Shown: positions 12,351 through 24,720, counted from the stretch's first letter. The stretch is 64,000 nt of DNA from Undaria pinnatifida (GCA_012845835.1 JABAKD010000023.1:9341840-9405839), one strand, 5' to 3'. Notes: a model not told the origin generated them from the letters alone. Numbers and translations: made by a program.

Positions 12351-14050
12351 CGCCAGTATTTTTTTATAATTCAGATGCGGTATTTAGGACGCAAAGGGAC
12401 TGCTTGGTGCAGAGACACTATCGCGCGTCTTTCAGCCCGCCAAGCACGGGATTGTCGGGACTTACCCCACGGCAGAAGAAGTGTGCTCGTTCTCCGTGAC
12501 GCCGGATCTGACTGTTGACATGTCGATCGATCGCGGTGTGCGAGTGCTGCATTTTTTTGTTACTGCCCAAAGGTCATAGATACTGCCTGGTGCACTTTGC
12601 ATATTGAAGATGCGATATCCAAAGATCCATAGTCTAGATAGATACTGCCTGGTGCAGATAAGATGCTATGATTTATCCGAACTTCAAAGATCCTGCGCGG
12701 TGCCATGTATGTGCATTTTTAAGCCGCAGTATCCAGTGATCAAATCGAGATGCTATTAATACTTTTCGATCAATCTTGAATGTAAAATGGCGTATTCGCA
12801 GCCAAGACGGGAACGCGTGGTGGTAATCGGAGACGGTGGCACAGAACCCTCTCTCTCTCGTACTTACTTGTGTTGTTTTCCGGCCGTCGAGCCCGACTCG
12901 TGTGGACAACTATACAACAGAGATAATGTTCTGTCCCGCCGTCTTTAATCACCACCACGCTTTTCCGTGCTAACTGAGTATGTTTACAATGTCAGAGATT
13001 GGTCAACAGACGTATCAACAGACACCGACTGGTTCAGCCGGGAGAGCATCGATCATTTTATGCGATCTGCATGCCTGGTATGATACCTTGGCTATCCTTC
13101 TCAGGTCGGTCGATCGCGGTTTACGACAATCGTATATTTTTAGGCCGTGGCATCTAAACATCAAACAACACTGCCCAGGCTGGTGCAGACTACACTATCA
13201 CGTACTTTGTCGCGCGCCAAGCACGGGACTGGTCCAACAGCAGGGCAATGGTCCCGTCCGAGCCGATGGAATGGAAGATCTACATGCCAATCGATCGCGG
13301 TTTGTTTGTTATGCACGTTGAATCTTCTCTTTTATTCCGAAGATCAAAGATTCCACCTGGTGCAAGCGACGGCATCAAAATATCCAAACAATATACTGCC
13401 TGGTGCAGACTATTGTGCGCCTTGTTGACCGCGACCCACGGCACTGACACCGCGTAGCAGAGAAGCGCGTATCCGGGCCGGTGGCTCTGACGGGTCTGGT
13501 GTTATCAACAGTTTGATCCCCAACAGCATACAGTGGGGAGAGCAACGACCAATTGATATTGAACGGTATGCCTATTGCCTTGGCTACATAATTTGCCTGT
13601 GGATCGATCGCGGGTTGCAACGTGTGCGAATTCAGGTTGGGGTATCAAAATATCAAATTACACTGCGTGGTGTGGACTACAGCGTGTCTGATCGCCAACC
13701 AGGCTCCACGCTGACCAGACGGCAGAGGAGTGTTCGCGTCCAAACCACGGCTCTGACGGTCTACTGTATATGTCTATCGATCGCGGTCTGTGATTTTTGC
13801 ATCAGTCAGCGGCTATTTCCGAATATCATTTTTTTCCCTGGTGCACTTTCCTTCTTACGCTGCGCTCCCGGAAGATCAAACAATCCCGCCTGGTGCAAAC
13901 TATCGCGCGATCCGTCACTCGCTTCGCAGGGGAGTGACCCCACAGCAGAGCACTGTTCTCGTCCGACCCGGCGGTTCTGATGAGCTTGACGTACGAATTC
14001 TCCGCTGCTCAAAGCTTTCTCCCTACGGCTGTTTTCTGTATATCCTGTTG
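12351..14050 (+). repeat. degenerate tandem array 1 of CCTGGTGCA-type units
   Basis: Units of roughly 215-270 bp share, in order: a TTTTGCATTTT-like start, GCTGCGGTATCCAAAGATCA, TACTGCCTGGTGCAGAC, TATCGCGCGTCT, GCCAAGCACGGGACTG, CGGCAGAG..GTGTTCTCGTCC, GGCTCTGACGG, and TCGATCGATCGCGGTTTGTG. Anchors (tgcctggtgcag or variants) are seen near 12,401, 12,646, 13,181, 13,397, 13,664 and 13,889. A second half-motif, CCTGGTGCACTTTGCAT, alternates with them. No conserved frame runs through the units, so I call it non-coding. Confidence 0.8.
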
Positions 14051-14450
14051 AATGCTGCCGGCCAACCCGCATCAGACCACGTCCTATCACACGTCTATTC
14101 AAAAACAAACAAAATTCTATCAACGTACGCACCAGGCAGCAACAGACACACCTGGCTGGAATAGATGTAGCTGGCGGCGATTCCGACGAGGTGGGAGGAG
14201 TCCTTCTCGGCTGTCCGCTGTCTGGCGGTGCTGGCGGCGAGGAAGCAGATCGGAGTACTTGTCGGCTGGCAGCTGTCGGATGGTGTTGTGTGGGGGTGGG
14301 GTGGGGGTGGGCGGGTGAGTCCGAGGGTAAAAGGCTCGGGACTGCCAAGATAACCGTTTTACACATTTTCCGTATGGCACTGAATTCTACACGCTAGGTA
14401 CGTTTTACGTCCCAAAAAAGATTTTGGCTGTTTCAAGAGGCGTACCCGTC
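14051..14450 (+). repeat. tail module of composite array 1
   Basis: This ~400-bp stretch matches 16,146-16,600 after the second array. Shared phrases in order: GCCGGCCAACCCG / CTCGGCCAACCCG, AGCTGGCGGCG.TTCCGA, GGAGTACT.GTCGGCT, TGTTGTG.GGG, GGCTCGGGACTG, CCGTTTTAC.CATTTTCC, and GGTACGTTTTACGTCCC. Open frames on both strands here are not conserved between the two copies. Confidence 0.82.
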
Positions 14451-14639
14451 ATCACCGTCAGTTTTGCTATGTGGCGTACATGGTGCAGCACTCTAGCGGC
14501 AAGAGTAGTCAGCACATCAGCAACAGTACTGTAGTTAGTACATCAGCATCCGGATACAACAACGGAAACATTTATGACATGAACAGGGCGGAGTTGCTGC
14601 TGATGCCCTCCTGTTTCTGTGAATGTCCCGTTGGGCGAG

Positions 14640-16145
14640 AGAAGCTTTAAGCTCGGTATCCAATGTTCCAAGTATGATATTACCTGATGCAGACCACTAC
14701 TGCCCACCATGTGGCACGTGAAGCACGTCAATGACCCCATACAGCAGACCAGTGCTCTCGTTCGGGCATGTGCCTTTGACGTTTTACACAGGTATATATA
14801 TGTCAATGGATCGTGGCTTGTAGATTTTGCATTTTGAAGCTACTGTGTACTGTATTACAATATCGAAGATACTACCCACTGGTGCACTTTGTTTTTTGAA
14901 CATGCAGCATCCAAACGTCAAAAGATACAGCCTGGTGCAGCCTATCGCCCACTTTGTCGCCGGCTACAAGCACCCGGATTGGTCCCACGCAGCAGAGCAG
15001 TGGTCTCGTCCGATCAGATGGCTCTGACGGCCTAGACTATACATGTCGATCGATTGCAGTTTGTGAATTTTGCATTTTTTTTGCAGATGCTCCTGGTACA
15101 TCCAGATATTCTGCCTGATGCAATTTGCATTTTCAGGCCGGAGACAAAATAAGATACCAACTGTAAAATAAAGGCTGCCTGGTTCAGCAGTCAGTGGGGA
15201 GAGCAGCACGCACTTCATATTGAGCTACATGGCTCGTAACATGGCTGTGTAATTTGCATGTGGATCGATCGCGGTTCGCGACGTTTGCGTTCTTAAGCTG
15301 CGGAATTTCAAGATCAAAAAGCTACTGCCAGGGGCAGACTATCGCGCGTCTGATCGTCTACCGCGCACGGGGCTGATCCGACGGCATAGAAGGTTCCTCG
15401 TCCAAGCTAGCGGTTCCGGCGGTTTGCGTGTCGATCGGCCACGTTAGTAATTTCTGTTTTTTAAAGATTCTGTATCCAAAAGTAGAAGAAATTGCCTGGT
15501 GCGCTTTGCAGGCTTCAAGATGCCGTATCCAATGGCAAGTATGTGCGATATTTGGGTACAGCAGGTCATACAAGCGAAATTCACAAACCGCGAATGATCT
15601 GCATGTAAACCGTCGGGGCCACAAGCTTGGACTAGGGCAAAGCTCTGCATTGATTGGGGTCAGTCCCGTGATGTGCGGGTAACAGACTCGCGATAGTCTG
15701 CACCAGGCAATGTATTTGGGCCTTCACATGCCGCAGCTAAAAAGTGAAACGTGCACGGCGCAATACCTCGACAATTGGGTAGATCAGCCCATATTTTTGC
15801 CAAATCACAAACCGCGGTTGATCGACATGACATAAATACGTAGACCGCCGGGGCCACCGTTTCGGACGCGAAAGGTGCTCTGCTGTGGAGTCTGTCCCGT
15901 GCTGGGGGCGAAACAAAATCGAACTAGTCTCTCGAAACTGGAGTCCATTCGATGCTTCGTGCACTTTGCGATTATAACATGCCGTATCCAAAGATCGGAT
16001 ACACTCCCTCTTGCAGACTATCGCGCATCTCGTCGCCCGCCAACCAAGGGACTGGCCCCGCAGCAGAGCAGTGTTCTCGTCTAAGACGGCGGCTCTGACA
16101 GGCCCGGTGTACAAACAATCTGTGCTGACAGACGCTGTGCTTTCT
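14640..16145 (+). repeat. degenerate tandem array 2 of CCTGGTGCA-type units
   Basis: Same unit as array 1, with anchors near 14,691, 14,929, 15,177, 15,329 and 15,495, and GATCGATCGCGGTTCGCGA-like ends. Between about 15,540 and 15,900 at least two units are inverted (TAGTCTGCACCAGGCA at about 15,697; CACAAACCGCGGTTGATCGA at about 15,805). From about 15,960 the array returns to plus orientation. Confidence 0.8.
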
Positions 16146-16600
16146 GTTGGTGGATACTGCTCGGCCAACCCGTATCGTACCACGGTCACCACCGTAACAC
16201 ATGTCAATAGGCACCAACACCGCTTCAAAAGCATTAGATCTGATCGTCAAGTAAATGGTACCTACCCGGCAACAATTGACACACCTGTGAAAAGAAGCTG
16301 GCGGCGGTGCCGAAGAGGCGAGAGGAGTACTTGTCGGCTGTCGGCCGTCTGGCGATGCTGGTGGCGAGGTGACAGTTAGGAGTACTGGTCGGCTACCAGG
16401 GGTAGGATTGTGTTGTGCGGGAGTGGGGTAGTAGTGGGTGATCGAATCCGTGGGTGAAATGCTCGGGACTGTGCCACCTGAACCAATGTTGTACGGGATG
16501 CCGTTTTACCCATTTTCCATCTGGCACAATATCCTATACATTGGGTACGTTTTACGTCCCTAAAAGATTTTCGCCGTTTTACGCGGTGCATCCGTTCTCA
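16146..16600 (+). repeat. tail module of composite array 2
   Basis: Second copy of the ~400-bp tail, ending GGTACGTTTTACGTCCC.. AAAAGATTTTCGCCGTTTTA. Its position after array 2 mirrors the first copy after array 1, so array plus tail moved or was duplicated as one unit of about 2 kb. Confidence 0.82.
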
Positions 16601-17420
16601 GTGTCAATGATGCAAATCCACGCACGAACATTCCAATAAGTTTCCCTCTCTTGCACCTTGATAAAAGGGCTCCCTGTCCCCTTCAGAACAGATCCCTCCT
16701 CCGTATGTATTGGGCGTATCCCGTTGTCCCCGCGGCGTCATAATTCGATTATCGCAGCAGCGCTGCCATTTACAGCACATACAGCACACACATATCACAC
16801 ACATAATATCAATATGCATGAAACACACAACAAGCTGTGTTGACCGAAAAGATGGTGCAATAGATTTTATGTGTGCCGCAGTTAGTTGGTATACGTGATG
16901 TATGAAGTAATGCGTCGAAGCGCTGAGTACGAGATCGCGTAGTCAAACATATTACTACTGGTGGATGGCTGTGTTGTCAGCAGAGGTACTGGTGGTGCAG
17001 ATCTAGCTCCAATGACATAGGTCTACAGCGAACACAAACCACGGTAGGCAACTAAAGACCGTGTACTTTTTTGTACTGTGTGCGTTGTATGCGTTGTATG
17101 CGCTGTTTATTTGCCGCATGAAACAGTGAACAAGAGACGTGTAATGTAATATATCTATTTGGATCAAAGTCACTTTTTTGGGGTGGAGATATAGCGCTCC
17201 TCACACAAGGGAGGAGAGCCTCGCCAAGGAGACTACAGTGAATGGTGCACCTCCACCGTAAGGTAATACTGGTATAACAACAATACTACTAATAACAGCA
17301 TATGGCATATGTGTCCCGAACAGAATACCTTGTTGGTATGATTCGTATGATCCCCAAGTGGCAGCGACGCGTGTTCCGCGACGGGCGCACTCGAGTTCTC
17401 CATCAGGCGCCTCATTAGAT
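16601..17420. other. no gene recognised
   Basis: Contains a CACACA/CATATC-rich run (about 16,780-16,830) and a GTGCGTTGTATGCGTTGTATGC mini-repeat (about 17,082). No credible frame. Confidence 0.4.
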
Positions 17421-18190
17421 CAGGGCCACGGCAGCTATTAGTAGCTAATATAGTAGGGATATAGTAGCTACAGTAGCGACAATAGTAGCTATAATAGCTA
17501 TATAGTAGTTACAGTAGCCATAGTAGCTATAGTAGCTATAGTAGCTATAGTAGCCATAGCAGCTATAATAGCTATAAAAACGATAGTAGCTATATTAGCT
17601 ATATAGTCCATAGTAGATGTAGTAGCTATAGCAGCTTTATTAGCTACTACAGTAGTAACTATAGTAGCTACCGTAGCTATCATTGTAGCTACGGTAGCTA
17701 TAGTAACTACCACTTATAATAAAAAGTAAGAATTGATAGTTACACCTACAATATCTACTAGTTTGCTGGCGTATAGTAGCTATCATGGCATCTGTAGTAG
17801 CTACTATATATAATAGTAGGTAAATCACCCTGTTGGCCCTGATAGCTACACTGTAGTTGTAAGGGGAGTCGCCGACCTATATCCTTAATGAGGACACACA
17901 ACTGGTAATGCGCGCGATCGGAGTATCACACACAGCTTGCAAAGATGAGTTTCGACGAAATCTTCGATCTCACAGCTGGAGTGTATTTTCATTATTTATA
18001 ATAATATAGTAGGTATTGTAGTAGCTGTAGTAGTAGCTACTATAGTAGCTATTATAGTAGCTCTAGTAGAGTTAAAGTATCCATAGTAGCTCTCAAAGTA
18101 ACTACAGTAGCTATTGTAGCTATGGTAGTAGCTATAGTAGCCATTATAGTAGCCGTTATAGTAGCTGTAGTAACCCTACAACAGTGTCTA
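17421..18190. repeat. TAGTAGCTA-type microsatellite, interrupted
   Basis: A long degenerate array of TAGTAGCTA / GTAGCTATA words runs from about 17,421 to 17,820 and again from about 18,000 to 18,180. It is split by a short DR1 insertion. Minus-strand frames made of Thr, Ile, Ala and Val are products of the repeat. Confidence 0.9.
17823..18005 (+). mobile_element. short DR1 insertion with candidate 10-bp target duplication
   Basis: This 183-bp copy starts just before TCACCCTGTTGGCCCTGAT and ends GGAGTGTATTTTCATTATTT. It carries only the last part of DR1 block D. It is flanked by ATAGTAGGTA at 17,813-17,822 and 18,006-18,015. The flanks lie in a TAG-rich array, so chance similarity cannot be fully excluded. 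Confidence 0.75.
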
Positions 18191-18411
18191 CTATTTTGCT
18201 GACGTTTCCTGCCAGTTCCTAACTTGAAGGGGATCGATACCTTGAGCACCCAAACAAACAACTTACTGCAGCTGGTGGGGAAAAATGAAACTGCGACCCG
18301 CTGAAAATCCCACGACCGAAACTAAGCCTTACAACAACACAACACAAAGAAAAAATCATGTTCCTAAACGAACCATGAAATTCAACCGGCGATATATTGG
18401 GTTAACGCCTC

Positions 18412-18490
18412 CACAGCTGGAACATATTTTGGGGGACATTTTTACTTGGATTTAGCGTAGGAAGGGATTTTGGGGCTCTAAAGGGGGTAA
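18412..18490 (+). repeat. dispersed repeat shared with 41.36 kb
   Basis: AGCTGGAACATATTTTGGGG, TTTACTTGGATTTAG and GGGGCTCTAAAGGGG have close counterparts in the same order at 41,357-41,427. Non-coding. Confidence 0.65.
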
Positions 18491-20906
18491 GGGATTTCGT
18501 CATTCAGAAAGCACGTTTCGCCAAAAAGTGGTATAACTTGATACCTTCTTCATAGAAGCACGCGTCTCGAGCTACATGCCGGAGCCTGAAACGGACTGCT
18601 CAGCAAAGAATTCGGACGTGCCAAGCATGATGAGCAGTATCATGGTCTACAGAGGTACTAACAGCACTAGTAGTATGGTATATACAGCGAATGATGTCCG
18701 AAAAAAAAGGAACGACTCTCTTTCTCTCTGGGTCAAGATGCATGCTGCCGCAGAGAGAGGCACCTTATGTTTTTCTGCTTTAAGATAAAAAAACAATGTT
18801 ATTTGTGAAGGAAGGTACTGGTATAGTCTAGTCTAGTGCTCTTCAACTGACGGCCCTGTCCGAAACAAGTTGGTGCACCTCTAGCGAACGATGTGTCGTA
18901 AGCGGCTGTTTACGAAAGTTGGTGTGTACGCTGTGTTTACAGGGTCCTTAGTCGCGTGAGGCCGTACGCCGTGCTGTATGCTCATCACCATGCAGGGGGT
19001 GATGATGTGTGCGCGACAGCGACAAAATATATATATGAATTCTGCTTCACAGTTCTCAAATCGAGGCATATCAGAGCGCTGCTGGGCACAACAGATAATA
19101 GATCACACCGACATTCTCGCATAGCTTTTCACCATCTATCTACTACCCGCGTTCGTTTTCAACGGGTTCCGATCTACGGCATCTGAACACGATCTGCACA
19201 ACTTGTCACCGCTACGTATGAATAAAAGTGTTGTTCTGCCATTCATTGTGTGGAGTCTTGTAATCATGTGTATTAGACTATATGTCCGGTTTTGAAATCG
19301 TATCCAATCGCAATACTCACGCTGTGGCGATAGCTGCGGGGCGTATGTGCGTCGAGAAGGATACCGGTGGGTAACTCCTCCGAATGATATATTGCGCCAG
19401 GGTCAACTTTAACAGCTGGAGGAATATTCTCGTAAAAAAAATGTAGGCGCGTATCGTAGTGGGGAGGGGGGGAGAAGAGCCTGCTTAGTTTCTCCGGATC
19501 TGAGTTACGTCTAGGGAGGAAGAAAGGAAAAGGAGAGCGCGAGATTACATACAGAATTGATAACCAATAAAAAATAAAATAAACTAAGTAGCGGGTAAAC
19601 AAGAAGATACGATGGAGACGGTGAACATATTTGCAAGTAAGTGACCGTTCCGCGCGGGGAGAGTACGATACATCTCTTAAGATCGGTGGACGAAATCTGG
19701 CTTGTTCTATAGGCATCACGGGCAAACAAGCCACATTATATAAAAATGTAATAACACATTTTCTGTGTGCTAACCAAACGGAAACAAAGCAAGCGTGCAA
19801 AAAAAAGCAACCACAAACACAGAAATTCCACGATGACCTTAGCTCCGTGTGCCATCAAATCCAACCAACCCGCCGATTGTCGGTGCTGACCAAGCTTTTT
19901 CATATTTCTTATTCTCACACACTGGTCGTCCGTTCCGATAGAGTGTGGGTTACACGTCTTCCTCTTGATCGAAAAAAAAAACCCTCCCCCTCTTCCATCC
20001 CAAAGTCTTCCGCACTCCCAACCCCCCGCAACTATTCCCTGTCCACCGGCCCTCGACTTCCTTCCCCCGCGCCCTACAAACACCTATCAGTAGCCCCGGC
20101 TCACTTGCCCAAAAGCGTAGCCGATAAGTTTGGCATTCATTCATTGCCTCACTCCCCCTCCTCCCCCCTTCTGCCTAAGCCCGCCCCCTTTTTCGTTCGT
20201 CGCACCCTGTTATACCCCCTGGGAATAAATATAAAATAAGAGGCCAAATGTTTGTGTGGGATGTTTTGTTTCTCGCCTCCCTCTCCCTCCGCCCCCACCA
20301 CTTCCTTCTTTCCGTAACCCTTGAGAAAAAGCAAATGAGAAGAAGAGAGAAACCCAAGAATCCCTCCTATGCATCCCCCCTCTCTTAGGGCAAGCAACGC
20401 ACTACAAGTCTCCCTGTCGGATATCGCAAAGGACGCACGAAGAGATATTTGACAAGGAGCGGGATGGGGGCTGGGCGGGGGAGGAGACCAGCAGATTCCT
20501 TTTTCCTCTCCTGTCAATGTATAGCCCTATAGCCCCATCTCAACCTCATCACGATTGCGCTGACGCTGCAGTCGCCAAGCGTCCGACATCGAAGTTGACG
20601 CCATTTCACGTTCTGACATCTGCGATTTCATCTTTCCGAATCACACAGCATAAAGAGGGAGTGTTCGACACGACACCGATTATTCGGTTGCCAAGTTTTT
20701 CACGGGGAAGTGATCCCGTACGGGCATGACAAATTTTATTTTGCATATGTACCAGGTATACGTTTAATGCGGTGACTCGAATACTGACCAATGAATGTGT
20801 CCATACGGCATGCCAATACATTCTCACCATTTATTTGCAAAACATATCATAGGAAACATATCTCCTTTCTTGGTATTGACCGTAGATATTGAAGGGACGG
20901 GAAGGC
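18491..20906. other. no gene recognised; C-rich low complexity at about 19,975-20,510
   Basis: Two long overlapping frames (19,631-20,239 plus; 19,273-19,800 minus) exist, but neither has a domain and the plus frame relies on a pyrimidine-rich run of Pro/Ser codons. A polypyrimidine stretch covers about 19,975-20,340. No splice-supported exon was found. Confidence 0.4.
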
Positions 20907-22200
20907 TTACCTGTGCTCCTTGTCCCTGGAAGAACTACCACTCCTCAAATCGTTTCGAAGCCCCGTCACGTCGTGTCCGACTTGTACTAGCAGACCGAGC
21001 TGGGGGCAGGCGGCGACGCGAAAATATGCAAACGGTTGCTGTTGTGGATTGTTCGACTGAGAGTCACAGCTGCACCGTTCATCGTGCGCTAGGAGTAAGT
21101 CCAGTTGCATTGTTTGCATATGAACGCACGCCTGCCTGGCGTGCAATACTAAAGTGCGGCGCCACACAGGTAGGGCATCCTGCTGCCCGTGCATTGATGA
21201 GGTGTTTGTGGGGCTCATCTCGTGTACGGCGTATGACTAAACCACGATGTTAGCTGGTGTGGTGCGCAGCTGGTGACAGACACGATGCAATTCTTGTTTT
21301 GCTCGGAATGGTGAGGTGGCGCACTTGGTTACAGCCATGCAAAAATAGTTTATATCCAACCTTACACGAGCGACAGAGGATACATATTTCGTTTCGTGTA
21401 CGATCATCCAGCCACCCGATGGCAATCGTGTGACGCATAAAAAAGTCTTTTGAAATGCAAACGTATCTCGAGAATTCAGCGTGGCAAACCCAACACGTGC
21501 CCCAACTTCTAACACAATCGGATTGTGGGTTTGTTCGGACGATCGACTTCAACAGGCAGGATGATGGCATTCGCTGTCCCATTTAAGCAAACAATACCCG
21601 CTTGGACAGCCGCTTCGGCCTCGTCCTGGCGTCGCTTGTACATAGTTGACACCATGATCTGTGGCAGCTTTCCCTTATTCTTGTACGTAGTCATGATCAC
21701 CATCTGGTTTTGAATTGAATCGCGCACGTCCTCAATGATCACGATATTCTCGGCAGCACCAGTGGTTTCAACCCATGTAAGTGCCCCGTCGAGGAACAGG
21801 CAAAATAACAATGATTAATCCCGTATATGTGAAGGACGAACGTAAATGACAAATATTCCTCTTTCACAAAAACATCGTTGGAAACATGTTTCAACGGAGG
21901 ACCTAAAGCAACGAGAAGCGCAATCAGGAGTCTGTCATATACGGAGAGCCATTCCCACCTTGCTGACAAGCCACTTTCGGTGGTGTTGGACTAACGAACC
22001 ATAAGTTAGAAGTAATGGCAAAAGACCGGTCGTCATCAGGCACGTTCGTGGGCAACAGCCAGATCCTGTCGTCGCCGTAAAGAAGCATAATAGCGCACAA
22101 ACTACGTCCAACTTTCGTCTTTGGATAAGAGCAAAATTTCAAGAATATACCAGTGTGTCGACTTTGAGCGACGTGCGGAGTGACGATATAATGCTGACAG
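20907..22200 (-). other. cluster of unrecognised minus-strand frames, possible decayed gene
   Basis: Three consecutive minus-strand stretches look more protein-like than background. The first (about 22,170-21,924) includes AIMLLYGDDRIWLLPTNVP. The second (about 21,800-21,509) includes ENIVIIEDVRDSIQNQMVIM and ends near VEVDRPNKPTIRL. The third (21,582-21,250) has paired Cys motifs, CWVCHAEF and CILCRSC, like a zinc-binding ribbon. A possible donor, CAAG|GTGGGA, ends the first. I recognise no family and cannot link the parts with confidence, and no ATG start is clear. It could be a host gene with unseen introns or an old transposon protein. Confidence 0.25.
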
Positions 22201-23221
22201 GTCGGCGTTGAAGCACCGTCGTCGCTGCAGGCGTAAGTGTCTAGAGGAGACGAAGACGTCGGGGCGACACCAAGTGCTGTAATAACCCGGAAGCACGATT
22301 TTCCCAGCCAAACAGTTAACTTGACGTCGTTGATAATCGCGACAGGGTGGAAATGTTATACGTTCGATGATGCTAGGATTGTGGCATTAATTGAAGGGCT
22401 CCGCATGGGTGCCGGCATACGCCGGTACCCATGCTTCGCGTAGGGCGGAGCAGCACTTCGAATTGTTCGATTGAATGCTCGGTAGAGTAAAAAAGGTCAC
22501 CACACACAATCATAGTCTGCAAGTACAGAACCTTAGGTGACGCCAAGTGTTCGATATAAGAGACTGACAACCGTAACAATGTACTACTATTAATAGCTAC
22601 CGTTTTACAAGTGAGTCCGATTTCGAGCTTCATTCATCAGATTTCGATCGGATAAATCCAAGCACACGCCGACTGACCCTTTAGTGTGGCGACGAAACGT
22701 GTCGAGTGTGTTTCCTATATTAGTTTTACTCAACCAAGCACCCGGGGCCAGTATGGTGACTGACCATGTCCGCTGCGTGTGATCAAAAACGTTGTAAGGA
22801 CCAATTGCATATTACAGGAGTCAGTCCAGATCGAGTTGATTGGTGCAACATGCTTGGGTATCATACTATTACAGAAGTAACACACTTCACTTATTTTTTC
22901 TTTCCAATCCCACTTATTGTGACGCTCGCATTGCTCTCACCCTCCCAGTTGTATAACTTAGATCCGGGGTTATAAAGCGGACTCCCCTCCCCCCTCTTCA
23001 CTTCGGTACATGCCCTAATTTTTATCGCGAGAAGAACTCAGTGTTTTCTTCCCTCGTCGATTCTCGTTGACATGTACCTACCCACGCTGCTAGGCGATTT
23101 CAGCGGTTTGTTGATCATTTATTTCGGCAATTATATAATGCCGACAAAGCTCACAACGGTGATTATTTAAGTCAAGGACCACCGCTAGTATCAATAGTAG
23201 TAGTATTCGAGTGTAACCCCA
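22201..23221. other. no gene recognised
   Basis: Short frames only; ACTATTAATAGC occurs near 22,588. No structure assigned. Confidence 0.4.
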
Positions 23222-23470
23222 CTAGACCACCGGGGCGACCGGCTCTATATCACTCACTGCCCCGATGGCGTGTCAGGTTATATCATCGAGCCAGGTATTA
23301 AATGTCAGCTTCGTGAGTTTGAATCCCCCCTGCGTGCACACTCGTAAACATTTTCGTTTTGTGCACTAATTAACTTCCGGAAAGCGCGAGAGCGTGAGTT
23401 AGCAACACTCGACGAGAAATCGACGATCGGTGGGTGCTGAACCATATGCGCAAAAACCAATGGAGGCAAT
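23222..23470 (+). mobile_element. SINE2, tRNA-headed short retroposon, plus copy
   Basis: Contains an A-box-like GATGGCGTGTCAGG and, 60-70 bp later, a B-box-like GAGTTTGAATCCC. A non-tRNA body follows (GTGCACACTCGTAAAC, GCGCGAGAGCGTGAGTTAGC, CGACGAGAAATCGACGA, TGCTGAACC). The same order in reverse is seen at 60,465-60,790 and, interrupted, at 53,992-55,165. Class III polymerase promoter boxes plus a shared body are typical of SINEs. Confidence 0.65.
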
Positions 23471-24221
23471 AACTTGGGGGGGTAAAGGGAAGGACGACAC
23501 CTGTGACCACGGCTTAAATGTTCTGAAGCTGGAGAGAAAAAGTGTACAAAAAACAAACAGCACTAGAAGAGATGATCAATCAGCAATCAGCAACAAGGAG
23601 CACGTCAATATCGAAGCAACACAAACGTAGTTGTCAGCCACGTTAAACACGACCGTTTGCACTTGACCGGCAAACGACCACAGCAACGGGGTCAGGGTCC
23701 ACAGGAACAACAAAGCACGCCATTAACACACACTTCCTCAAAGAATCGTCTCCGAAAAAATAACACCGAACAAGGTGATACGAGGACGAATGCATTCCAG
23801 CACTGGTTTCTTCCGTTGACACTGTCAACTTACTACCACCTTCGGGTGGCGCAGCTTAGAAACAGAAGGACCTTGTATAATACAACCCTCGGGGCCCAGG
23901 GGACGCAGCCACTCCCAATGCTGCTGTGTGGCGTTTCCTGGCGCACTAATCGTAATCACTGCAACCTCCTGCTCGTTCAGTCATTCGGGCGCTTGCCACG
24001 TCTAATTCCATTTATGTATGCACGCGCACCTACCGAAATTCAATAAGCAAATGCACTACTACTATGATCCCTACCGCAGTACCATGAGGATACTTTTACA
24101 GTGATGCTATTTTATGTTTTAGAAAAAAACGACGCTAGTTAGGAAATTATGTCTTGCCAAGTTTTAGTTTATCAACCTTTCCATTCATCAAGTTTCGAAG
24201 AATAACTAGAGCTGTACATAA
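23471..24221. other. no gene recognised
   Basis: A 129-codon plus frame (23,657-24,046) has no motif and no start context that persuades me. Nothing else seen. Confidence 0.4.
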
Positions 24222-24720
24222 TCGCTTAACTCAGTAGCTCAGTGGGTCGTGCTAATACTTATTATATAAGTTACGCTACGAAAATAATCATTCATCATGT
24301 CTTCAGCGCGCAAGATTGAAAAATACAAATATGAAGTCGGTGAGAATCGAACTTACGACACATAGCACTACCCACTGTCACTTGACTCAGTATCACTTAC
24401 AGTGAGTGGGTTATTAAAAAAACAAAAAAAAAAAGTTTCGAGTTAGTTAATCAATTCTCACCGACTTCGTAAGAGCGATCTCCGGAGCTATCCCCTCTCG
24501 ACGTACTAAAGTTGGTAGTACTCAGGGGAACACAAACAGATAACATCATAATCATTCATAACGTCTCCAACGCGCACGCTCCTGAATACCAAATATGATC
24601 TGGGTGAGAGTCGTACTTACGACACATCCTTCGTTTGCTGTATAGCACTATACCCACTGAGCCGAAAGGAAGTGACACACAGCACTAGTAGCTACGATAG
24701 GGCAAACGCTTGGAAGTGGT
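24222..24720. mobile_element. SINE3, tRNA-like heads in opposed orientation
   Basis: A perfect A-box-like TAGCTCAGTGGG occurs on the plus strand at about 24,231. On the minus strand, two tRNA-like heads run from about 24,420 and 24,680: GGCTCAGTGGGTATAGTGC.. then GTGTCGTAAGTACGACTCTC, and AGTGGGTAGTGC.. then GTGTCGTAAGTTCGATTCTC. Both continue into a shared body with CATATTTG and GATTGAAAA/GCGCGC-like words. No acceptor stem pairs, so these are tRNA-derived repeats, not tRNA genes. An A-rich run lies at 24,415-24,433. Confidence 0.6.

Noticed and set aside
12351-16600. CRISPR-like array
   Set aside because: Units are 215-270 bp and degenerate with no short exact repeats and unique spacers; the DNA is eukaryotic.
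17498-18261. Thr/Ile/Ala/Val repeat proteins on the minus strand
   Set aside because: Translation of the TAGTAGCTA microsatellite.
19631-20239. 202-codon plus-strand frame
   Set aside because: No domain; the second half is a Pro/Ser run produced by polypyrimidine DNA; an equally long frame overlaps on the other strand.
24222-24720. Possible true tRNA genes
   Set aside because: A- and B-box words are good, but no acceptor stem pairs and the sequence continues into a shared body, so they are SINE heads.
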